A DNA stretch of 64,000 nt from positions 45,328 through 109,327 of the forward strand of contig JAKSLP010000003.1 of assembly GCA_024401115.1 (NCBI GenBank), written 5' to 3'. Under the pieces are notes generated by a model that was given only the letters and a program-made list of their open reading frames with translations, was not told where the DNA came from and ran no database searches. Numbering within the stretch: position 1 is the stretch's first letter; every line of letters begins with the position of its first letter. Source of the DNA: Bacteroidaceae bacterium. GTDB taxonomy: Bacteria; Bacteroidota; Bacteroidia; Bacteroidales; Bacteroidaceae. This document shows, one piece after another, positions 27,253 through 34,523 of the stretch. The position numbers and the translations under genes were made by a program.

Positions 27253-28884
27253 TTAATCACATACACCTCTTATTGAACGGCCAACAGAACATGGATTCTG
27301 CTGGAATGGCATAATTCTTTCCTTAGAAAATGAAAGATAAAAAGCGGTATTTAGCCCCGATGATTTCGTGCCAGACCAATAGAAGCCAAATTCCTCATCG
27401 CTAATTTTCTTACCATTTCTTTTGCCCGAAGCTCTAAGGAATATCTTAGTTGGAAAAATACGACTGCTTACAAGATATCCGCATATTCCGAATTTATCCA
27501 CCCATTCCCAATCACACTCTTCAAAAAGTTCATCAAGTTCTTCGATAGTAGGTAATCTCCAAGTGCCATTAGAGGATGTATAACAGATGTCATTTGAAGT
27601 AGAACAGATATCCATTCCCACTTCATCATAACAATAATCGTATGAATCTATGGATTGATTATTACCTGCAGAATCTCCCCAGCCATATAGTCCACCTTTT
27701 CCTACCGGTGAGGAAGCACCCACATTACAACTGCACCATCTTACACTTAATCCTAAATCTACAGGTTCAAACAAAGAGTTCTCCAATCCTATGTAACTCA
27801 TAAAACGGTTTTCATCTTCAACTGTTGGCTCTACACATTCATTATCGATCAAGATAGTAGTCTCTTCCTCTGTTGAGGATAATATAATATTATCTTCTTC
27901 ACATAATTCCTCTGGATCATTGTTCTCGAAGCTATCACCCTCGTAATCCTCGTTTTCATCAGTTAAAACGGGTCCTGATTCTATAGAATTGTCCACTTCT
28001 TCAGCTAAGCATGGATTGCCTAATCCCTCAATAAATTCATCTACAGTCTGAGTTCTTTTCTTCCTGGATTTCATAGCCGCCTCTATGGCATTAATCGTAT
28101 CAGAGCTAACATTTTTTGCCTTCAAATCCTCAACGGGCACACCTTCTTCCTGAATTTCGATTGCCTCTGGTGGAGTATTTCCCGTAAGTAATTTGAACAG
28201 TGTTGCAGCAAGAGCATATACATCACTCTGCGGAGAAAACTCTTGAACACCATTGCTACGGTACTGCTCTAAAGGAGAATAACCATGGCTAATACCCACT
28301 GGTGTGGTTGTTGTACCCTCCTGAGTTTCTGCATCGTATTGCTTAGCCACACCGAAATCAATAAGAATGACCTGGTTATCTGACTTACGGATCATAATGT
28401 TGCCAGGCTTAACATCCAAATGATTAAGGTTTAAGTTATGAATGTAGGAAAGTGCACTTCCTACTTTCTTAACGTAACCGATAGCTTCATGTTCGGGAAT
28501 AGCACCTACTCTTTTGACAATTTCGCCCAACGATTCTCCATCTACATATTCCATAACGTAATATGCAGTTCCGTTTTCTGTAAAGATATCATGAATCTGA
28601 ACAATATTAGGATGACGAAGCTTGAAGATTGTCTTTGCTTCCTTTATGAACTTTTGCTGGAATCGCTCAACAATAGGTTTGTTGGCTGCAGTTCCCAGCA
28701 TAACATGACTTGTTGATTCGTTTCGGTCACAGTATTCCTTAAAGAAGAATTCTTTGATGGCAACCTTACATTCCAGCATCTCATGGTTTGCAAGATATGT
28801 AATGCCAAATCCTCCTTGGCCCAGTACTTTCTCTATTTTATATTTTCCACCCTGCAAAGTGGAATCTTGTGATAGATGTTGCAT
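27253..28884 (-). CDS. Ser/Thr kinase with acidic linker and Fib_succ/DUF1566-like domain
   Basis: The N-terminal kinase domain has LGQGGFGITYL, Lys44 (KVAIKEF), HLDVKPGN (155-162) and DFG at 177-179, and is followed by a long acidic linker (about 295-360). The linker contains TEEETTILI (Thr342/343), the island's recurring threonine motif. Residues about 373-543 are a C-lectin-like module: PVDLGLSVRWCSCNVGASS, LYGWGD, WRLPTIEELDELFEECDWEW, ending VGRSIRGVCD. It is Cys-rich compared with its paralogue. No membrane helix. A kinase with the same plan lies directly downstream, so the pair probably arose by tandem duplication and divergence. Confidence 0.92.
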   Translation of the reverse strand: MQHLSQDSTLQGGKYKIEKVLGQGGFGITYLANHEMLECKVAIKEFFFKEYCDRNESTSHVMLGTAANKPIVERFQQKFIKEAKTIFKLRHPNIVQIHDIFTENGTAYYVMEYVDGESLGEIVKRVGAIPEHEAIGYVKKVGSALSYIHNLNLNHLDVKPGNIMIRKSDNQVILIDFGVAKQYDAETQEGTTTTPVGISHGYSPLEQYRSNGVQEFSPQSDVYALAATLFKLLTGNTPPEAIEIQEEGVPVEDLKAKNVSSDTINAIEAAMKSRKKRTQTVDEFIEGLGNPCLAEEVDNSIESGPVLTDENEDYEGDSFENNDPEELCEEDNIILSSTEEETTILIDNECVEPTVEDENRFMSYIGLENSLFEPVDLGLSVRWCSCNVGASSPVGKGGLYGWGDSAGNNQSIDSYDYCYDEVGMDICSTSNDICYTSSNGTWRLPTIEELDELFEECDWEWVDKFGICGYLVSSRIFPTKIFLRASGKRNGKKISDEEFGFYWSGTKSSGLNTAFYLSFSKERIMPFQQNPCSVGRSIRGVCD

Positions 28885-28971
28885 AATATTGATCCGTTTC
28901 TTTTCTTAAATAGTACTCATCGCACGGGGAAAAATGACTCTAAATTATTCCGCTGGCCATAACAAACCCGA

Positions 28972-29655
28972 TTATTGTGATTTAACGACCTTTAATATTT
29001 GATCGTGTATTTGTTTCATTCCCTTAATCGAAGGATGTTTCTCCTGCTTATCTATGTCTTTTAACCTAACATTTATGATATTATAAAATCTGCAAATTTC
29101 CTGCATCGATTGGCAATAATCTTCTTCTAAATCAGAATTGCAGAGATTTACAATCATAGCTTTGGGATGCCTCTTTTTTAAACTATTCAACAAAAAGCTG
29201 AAAGCAGGCCTGAAATAATATAAATCCTTATTAGTCCACTTGCCATATACAAAATTACCAAGAGGTGCACTCGCCCAACAATCGTTAGTTCCACCAAAGA
29301 TGAATATTATATCTGGGTTGCCGAGATTATTCATCCTTGTAACAAATGACCTATCCGAATAGTCATTCTTGCCATATCCCGTATTGCATATTGTTGAACC
29401 TGAATATGAATTATTAATCTCCAATTCATATTCCTCACTACTACAAAACAGATACCACCATGTATCCTCTACCCTATGCACATCATTATGAAATTTTGAT
29501 TTAGGCCTATAAAAGCATAAATTCGTTTTAGGTGTAACATATCCAACAAACGTGGAATAACTATCACCCAAAATTGATATTTTTTTCTTACAGCCTGCTA
29601 ATACAAGGCTGCTCAGACAAAAAAATGCGACTATACTAAATATTAACCTTTTCAT
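28972..29655 (-). CDS. SGNH/GDSL-type hydrolase lipoprotein
   Basis: The protein has a lipoprotein signal (SSLVLAGC, Cys22), so it is periplasmic or surface exposed. The SGNH blocks are visible: block I GDSYSTF (Ser nucleophile), block II region SYSGSTICNTG, block III GGTNDCW (Asn) and a C-terminal KHPSIKGM with the His; the Asp that usually precedes it by two residues is not in place. The family hydrolyses esters of sugars, lipids or peptidoglycan acetyl groups; the substrate here is unknown. Its start follows the stop of the upstream kinase gene directly (29656), so the two are likely translationally coupled, linking a hydrolase to a membrane kinase. Confidence 0.82.
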   Translation of the reverse strand: MKRLIFSIVAFFCLSSLVLAGCKKKISILGDSYSTFVGYVTPKTNLCFYRPKSKFHNDVHRVEDTWWYLFCSSEEYELEINNSYSGSTICNTGYGKNDYSDRSFVTRMNNLGNPDIIFIFGGTNDCWASAPLGNFVYGKWTNKDLYYFRPAFSFLLNSLKKRHPKAMIVNLCNSDLEEDYCQSMQEICRFYNIINVRLKDIDKQEKHPSIKGMKQIHDQILKVVKSQ

Positions 29656-31299
29656 TTATTTTTGCACATATATGGAAAAAGGCATAGTATCACCTCTATA
29701 GCTAGTAAAATAACCTGTATATGTTGATCCATTAAAATTACCTTCGAATAAGCCTGACTGAATTCCTTCAGAATTAAATTCTTGAATCCTCATGCCGCCT
29801 TCTTTTTCATATTTTCCAGATAAGGATAGCCTTGAAGAGTTTCCTTTCTTTTTATAATAATAACTACCAGAAACAGTACCATCATGCTTGATTTCGATAT
29901 TCATAACAACACCATACTTGCCATCAATGTAACCATCCAGTTTTATCGTTTTAGAAGCTGAAACGTCTATAGCAGAATTGGCCATTACGGGACCTGCAAC
30001 TTCTTCTACTTCTGTAACACATTCTACTGCAGAATCCTCAGCTACTATATCAACATTGGAATTAGGATTTGTTCCTGTGCCATTTTGCAACAAAATAAAT
30101 CCAAATAATAAAACAATCGCTACAATAACACCCATCCAAATTTTCCGATTGGCAGCCTGTTTCATTTCCCGAATTCTTTCCTCTTCCGCTTCACGTTCAC
30201 GACGTTTGCGCTCGGCTTCTTCTCGCTCTCGCTTTTCCTTTGCAGCCTTTTCCTCAACTTCCTTCCGTGCTTTCTCCTCAGCTGCTTTACGCTCCGCTTC
30301 TCTCTTTCGCTTATTCTCTTCCTGTTGTCTATCCAAATCAGACATACCTACCACCTTTGTGGCTTCGTCATCTACAAAAACTGTTTTATATGCCTTTGGA
30401 CGATTTGTATTCTGAGATGCTATTGTAGCGTTGCTATTTCCATCCAATAGATTCAAAAATGCCTTCACACTTTGTGGGCGATCATTCTTGCGGAACTGCA
30501 TTGCCTGAATTATGGCAGTTTTGGTAGATGCAGAAATATGGCTTGGTAATGCTGGAAGACCATTATTCAACACTTCACTGGCTGAGGGTGGAACCGTGCC
30601 TGTAACCAAATAGAATAATGTTGCGCCCAATGAATAAATATCGGTTTGAGGGGTAAAGGTACTTACACCACCAGCCTGATACTGCTCCAAAGGGGCATAT
30701 CCTTCACTGATACCCACTGGAGTGGAACTGGTCTGGCCGCCTGTACTGTCATATTGTTTGGACAATCCGAAATCAATCAATACAGCAGTACTGTCGCTCT
30801 TGCGAACCATTATATTAGCTGGCTTAATGTCCAGATGGTTAATGCTTTTGGCATGAATATATGACAATGCATTTGCAACCTGACGGATGTAATTCCCTGC
30901 AGCATCTTCCGACAATGCACCATTCCGTTTGACCATATCGGATAGAGACTCGCCCTCGATGTATTCCATGACATAGTAAGCGGTATTGTTCTCCGTAAAG
31001 ATATCGTAAATGTCGATGATGTTTGGATGCTTCTGCTGGGAAATAGTCTGAGCCTCCTTGATGAACTTATTCATAAATCGATGCACCATTTCCTGAGCAC
31101 TCTGTGTGCCTAAGGTTACATGGCTGGTGGCTTCATTACGCTCACAGTAATCTTTGTAGAAGAATTCCTTAATGCAGACCTTACGGTCCAACAGGGGTTG
31201 ATATGCCAGATAGGTGATGCCAAAACCACCCTGACCTAATACTCTTTCAATTTTGTATTTCCCATTCTGAAGATAGGAATTTATGGAAAGGTGTTGCAT
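29656..31299 (-). CDS. Membrane Ser/Thr kinase with periplasmic beta domain
   Basis: The kinase domain (15-285) has LGQGGFGITYL, Lys44 (KVCIKEF), HLDIKPAN (155-162) and DFG at 176-178. It is followed by VDDEATKVV (Thr314), a Lys/Glu/Arg coiled coil (about 325-385), one membrane helix (about 387-406) and a periplasmic part of about 140 residues. The latter has a compact beta domain (KTIKLDGYIDGKYGVVMNIE, VSGSYYYKKKGNSSRLSLSG). This is the layout of PASTA-type sensor kinases with a different sensor. The N-terminal 385 residues are almost the same as those of the kinase at 34524-36197. A 219-base stretch of the linker (30265-30483) is identical to 35163-35381. Confidence 0.93.
   Translation of the reverse strand: MQHLSINSYLQNGKYKIERVLGQGGFGITYLAYQPLLDRKVCIKEFFYKDYCERNEATSHVTLGTQSAQEMVHRFMNKFIKEAQTISQQKHPNIIDIYDIFTENNTAYYVMEYIEGESLSDMVKRNGALSEDAAGNYIRQVANALSYIHAKSINHLDIKPANIMVRKSDSTAVLIDFGLSKQYDSTGGQTSSTPVGISEGYAPLEQYQAGGVSTFTPQTDIYSLGATLFYLVTGTVPPSASEVLNNGLPALPSHISASTKTAIIQAMQFRKNDRPQSVKAFLNLLDGNSNATIASQNTNRPKAYKTVFVDDEATKVVGMSDLDRQQEENKRKREAERKAAEEKARKEVEEKAAKEKREREEAERKRREREAEEERIREMKQAANRKIWMGVIVAIVLLFGFILLQNGTGTNPNSNVDIVAEDSAVECVTEVEEVAGPVMANSAIDVSASKTIKLDGYIDGKYGVVMNIEIKHDGTVSGSYYYKKKGNSSRLSLSGKYEKEGGMRIQEFNSEGIQSGLFEGNFNGSTYTGYFTSYRGDTMPFSIYVQK
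30265..30483. repeat. 219-bp direct repeat, copy 1
   Basis: As far as I can compare by eye, this stretch is identical to 35163-35381. It codes for the end of the kinase domain, the DEATK motif and the start of the coiled coil. Flanking kinase-domain DNA differs at scattered third positions, which points to gene conversion. Confidence 0.8.
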
Positions 31300-31336
31300 A
31301 GTAATCTCTTAATTAGTATATCCTCCGTAAAACTAT

Positions 31337-32242
31337 TTAAAATGATAAACAAAGACGTAAGCCCAAGCCAAAGCCTGCGTTTTCAGGAGTACAATAATCT
31401 CTTGCCAATGATCGACAGTCTAATCTACTATCATTAAAACACCCTCCTCTAATTACATGATAGTATCCAGTTTCTTTTGGCCCTTTGGGATCTATCTGAG
31501 GGGTATTGTCATAATTACCATACCAATCTTTGCAAAACTCAGCAACATTTCCTGCCATATCATAGATTCCAAGTTCGTTTGGCTGTTTTTGCGCTACAAG
31601 ATGTGTAGTATTCCCACTATTTTCATTATACCAAGATACTTCATTAATATTATTACTTCCACTATACTGATATCGTTTACTATTATTCCCCCCTCGTGCA
31701 GCAAATTCCCATTCTGCCTCAGTTGGAAGTCTAAAATGTTCACCAATCAACATATTCAATTTGGATATAAAATCCATACAATCATTCCAACTTATATTGT
31801 CTACCGGTCTACTGTCTCCTTTGAAACGTGATGGATTACTACCCATTACTGCCTTCCACAATGCTTGTGTAACCTCTGTCTCTCCAATTTTATAATAACT
31901 TAGTGTAACCCGATGTGCAGGCTTCTCCCCATCTTTAGCAGTCTTCAAATCAGATGCCGCACCCATTGTGAATGTGCCAGACTGTACTTCCATCATTCTA
32001 AAGGTTACACCATTTACAGTGTAACTTTTAGAAGAAATCTCCTGACGAGCACTTTGATGTTGTTGATTTCCTTGAGAACTCGAAGCCGATATTCTTTGTG
32101 GTGCTACTTGCTGACTTGCAGGAACAGATTGCCTTTCTGAACGCTTGCGAGTTACATTGTCTGTTTGAGCCATCATGCCTACGGCACTAAACAACAAAAC
32201 ACAAATAATAAATAGTCTTTGAAATAAGAGACATGAAATCAT
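31337..32242 (-). CDS. Secreted FGE-like (SUMF1, C-lectin fold) protein
   Basis: A signal peptide (ending VGMMAQ) is followed by TDNVTRKRSERQ, a basic stretch shared with the secreted protein at 33036-34511, and a Ser/Gln-rich linker. Residues about 75-300 are an FGE-sulfatase-type domain: VQSGTFTMGAAS, IGETEVTQALWKAVMGSNPS, WNDCMDFISKLN, FRLPTEAEWEFAARGGNN, YDMAGNVAEFCKDW, and GLGLRLCLSF at the end. The active-site Cys pair of true formylglycine-generating enzymes is not evident, so it is probably a binding module. It lies between two kinase genes. The last 40 residues have the spacing of diversity-generating-retroelement targets (see findings). Confidence 0.88.
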   Translation of the reverse strand: MISCLLFQRLFIICVLLFSAVGMMAQTDNVTRKRSERQSVPASQQVAPQRISASSSQGNQQHQSARQEISSKSYTVNGVTFRMMEVQSGTFTMGAASDLKTAKDGEKPAHRVTLSYYKIGETEVTQALWKAVMGSNPSRFKGDSRPVDNISWNDCMDFISKLNMLIGEHFRLPTEAEWEFAARGGNNSKRYQYSGSNNINEVSWYNENSGNTTHLVAQKQPNELGIYDMAGNVAEFCKDWYGNYDNTPQIDPKGPKETGYYHVIRGGCFNDSRLDCRSLARDYCTPENAGFGLGLRLCLSF

Positions 32243-32243
32243 A

Positions 32244-32276
32244 ATTGTAATATTGAAGTATTAAGATTATTACAAT
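32244..32276. repeat. Inverted repeat upstream of the secreted FGE gene
   Basis: A perfect 9-bp inverted repeat (32244-32252 with 32268-32276) with a 15-base loop lies directly upstream of the ATG at 32242. It has no T-run. It could be an operator or an mRNA hairpin that limits translation. Confidence 0.4.
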
Positions 32277-32323
32277 ATTAGCCTATAGCATGATACTGAG
32301 GAAAAAGAGCATATAATGAACAA

Positions 32324-32995
32324 TCAAATATAATTCTCATTCTTGAATTTCTCATTTTTCTCTATACGCTCATGTACCCAAGCATCAGCTCGAATAAATA
32401 AATTGATAATATCATTTTCTTTTATTGAACTTAAAAAAAGTAAATCTTTGTAATCTACATTTTTTTGGTTACTTTGCAATATCAGATAACCGCATAATGT
32501 TATTATTGAGTCAATATAATTAAGATAAAGCTTCCGAAAATCCTCAGCCTTTTGACCATTATCATCGCCATATTTAATCTCAAAAGTTTTTTTGTCTGAA
32601 ATGAATTTGAAATAAGAATCAAATATTAGTTTCACTTGGTCCTCATTCAATTGTTTTGTTCCATTCTTTTGAATTTCCAAAGCTATTGAAGAAAACTCCT
32701 TAAGATGTAATCTTGGTATCCTTTCACATACATCATTTGTTAAGGCTTCTATTTTTGTTTGCTTAATTTCATATTTTTTAATTGCTTGATCTTTTTTATA
32801 AGTACTAAAAAAGACCCAAAAACTTCCACCTATTGTGAACATTGTACCAAACAGATTTCCAAAGAAAGCAATCCAATCAGAAGCAGTTCCGGCATGGTGG
32901 GATGGAATTAGACATATGATATTAACGATTATTGGAATAACAATACTTATAATCAATATAAGAATGCAAATTTTAATCCACAAGAAATTACTCAT
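32324..32995 (-). CDS. Hypothetical two-helix membrane protein
   Basis: The protein has two N-terminal membrane helices (about residues 7-28, ILILIISIVIPIIVNIICLI, and 42-63) connected by a short loop (SHHAGTASDWIAFFGN). A cytosolic helical domain of about 155 residues follows, rich in Lys, Glu and Ile, with no recognisable motif. The first part resembles membrane proteins annotated only as hypothetical that occur beside mobile or defence genes in many bacteria. I cannot assign a function. It is in the same direction as its neighbours, with small gaps (40 and 81 bases). Its DNA is more A/T-rich than the surrounding genes. Confidence 0.65.
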   Translation of the reverse strand: MSNFLWIKICILILIISIVIPIIVNIICLIPSHHAGTASDWIAFFGNLFGTMFTIGGSFWVFFSTYKKDQAIKKYEIKQTKIEALTNDVCERIPRLHLKEFSSIALEIQKNGTKQLNEDQVKLIFDSYFKFISDKKTFEIKYGDDNGQKAEDFRKLYLNYIDSIITLCGYLILQSNQKNVDYKDLLFLSSIKENDIINLFIRADAWVHERIEKNEKFKNENYI

Positions 32996-33035
32996 ATACT
33001 ATTCTATACACAGTATAACTTAAAAATAGATTATG

Positions 33036-34511
33036 TCACTCGGAGAGGACTAAACGGAAACCAAAATCAGCGCCTCTAACGTCGGGGTGAACACTACCAC
33101 GGCAAGTTGAACGACACTCCTCGGCATTGAAACGACAACCGCCACCACGCATTACGCGAAGAGTTCCACTACTAGGACCTGTTGGATTTGTCTGCGCAGT
33201 TTTGCTATAATTCCCAAACCTATCTGAACAAAATTCAAATACGTTTCCTGACATATCATAAATACCTAGTTCATTTGGTTTCTTACTGGCCACATCGTGG
33301 GTCGTATTACCATAATTTTCTAAATACCAAGCGACTTCGTCTATATTTTTACTGCCACTATATTGATAGTTATTACTATTGCTACCACCACGAGCAGCAA
33401 ACTCCCATTCTGCCTCAGTAGGCAGTCGGAAATTCTTCCCTATTAACGAATTCAGTTTTGCGATGAAAGTCTGGCAATCGTTCCAACTTATACTACCCAC
33501 AGGTTTCTTTTCCCCTTTGAAGTGTGAAGGATTATCACCCATAACCTCCTTCCATAAAGCTTGAGTTACTTCTGTCATACCAATCATATAACTAGTTAAT
33601 GTTACTTTATGTTTTGGCTTCTCCAATTCAGAATTACCCCCCATCATAAATGTGCCACCTAGTACAGGAATCATACGATAAAATACACTTCCGACCCTTA
33701 ACACCCCATCCGAATAACTAATATCTGGATTTTGGCTTGAGAAGGCATTACTAACATTTATAGTTTGATTCTTGGAAGTATTATTACTAGCACTTATAGT
33801 TTGACTCTTGGAGGTATTATTGCTAGCACTTACAGTTTTGCCCAAATTGTATACAGGGCGAATGGATTGTTTAACACTAACAAAGTCCTCTGTAACATTG
33901 ATTTTTTCATTATTAAAAAGGATTGTATATCGGTATTCTGGAGTAGATGGTGATGACGTATCTCCAGCCCAATATCCTCCAATCTCTCCTCTCTCGCGTA
34001 TTTCTGTTTCGTTAGAATTTTGCCAACCAGAAGCTGGGAAAAACAAAATATTCCCATTGGGACCTGTAAATATGCGACCAGGAACACCTTTATAAGATTT
34101 CCATTCGCTTTTACAATTATCTATTAATTCCTGAATCTGTTTTCCCGTTGGCAGACACCAATTACTTCCCCATGTTGTGTATGCTGGATCATCAGAGGTT
34201 TGTATTATACCAACGCTTTTAAATGGAAGGTTATACATTCCGCCAATCTCTTGTGGCGACGAAGCCCCCACATTACATGCAGCCCACAATGTGCCAGAAG
34301 GCAAACCTAAATCAACATAATCATGACCATTTGAAGAGCCTGAGATTTTTATTGTCTTTACTTCACGGCTCACATTTGATGATGCCACTTTTGAAGTATG
34401 CTGATTTTTTGCAGTCTGATTTTCAGACCTTTTTCTGACAACATTATCTGTTTGTGCACTCATATTTGTTATTGAGCACAGCAATATAAAAAACAAGAAA
34501 TATTTCTTCAT
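33036..34511 (-). CDS. Secreted protein with Fib_succ-like and FGE-like domains
   Basis: After a signal peptide (ending NMSAQ) comes TDNVVRKRSENQ, nearly the same as in the 31337 protein. Residues about 60-225 are a DUF1566/Fib_succ-like domain (YVDLGLPSGTLWAACNVGAS, WCLPTGKQIQELIDNC, GPNGNILFFPASG, QSIRPVYN). A linker with three imperfect copies of an Ser/Asn/Thr unit (SASNNTSKxQTI, 230-260) follows. Residues about 275-490 are FGE-like: VLGGTFMMGGNSE, GMTEVTQALWKEVMGDNPS, FRLPTEAEWEFAARGGSN, YDMSGNVFEFC, ADFGFRLVLSE. It thus joins on one secreted chain the two module types that are attached to cytosolic kinases elsewhere in the island. Confidence 0.88.
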   Translation of the reverse strand: MKKYFLFFILLCSITNMSAQTDNVVRKRSENQTAKNQHTSKVASSNVSREVKTIKISGSSNGHDYVDLGLPSGTLWAACNVGASSPQEIGGMYNLPFKSVGIIQTSDDPAYTTWGSNWCLPTGKQIQELIDNCKSEWKSYKGVPGRIFTGPNGNILFFPASGWQNSNETEIRERGEIGGYWAGDTSSPSTPEYRYTILFNNEKINVTEDFVSVKQSIRPVYNLGKTVSASNNTSKSQTISASNNTSKNQTINVSNAFSSQNPDISYSDGVLRVGSVFYRMIPVLGGTFMMGGNSELEKPKHKVTLTSYMIGMTEVTQALWKEVMGDNPSHFKGEKKPVGSISWNDCQTFIAKLNSLIGKNFRLPTEAEWEFAARGGSNSNNYQYSGSKNIDEVAWYLENYGNTTHDVASKKPNELGIYDMSGNVFEFCSDRFGNYSKTAQTNPTGPSSGTLRVMRGGGCRFNAEECRSTCRGSVHPDVRGADFGFRLVLSE

Positions 34512-34523
34512 ACTTATAACTTA

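Noticed and set aside
31337..34511. A complete diversity-generating retroelement
   Set aside because: No reverse transcriptase, accessory Avd gene or template repeat is in the window; only the target-like layout is seen, so it is reported as a hypothesis.
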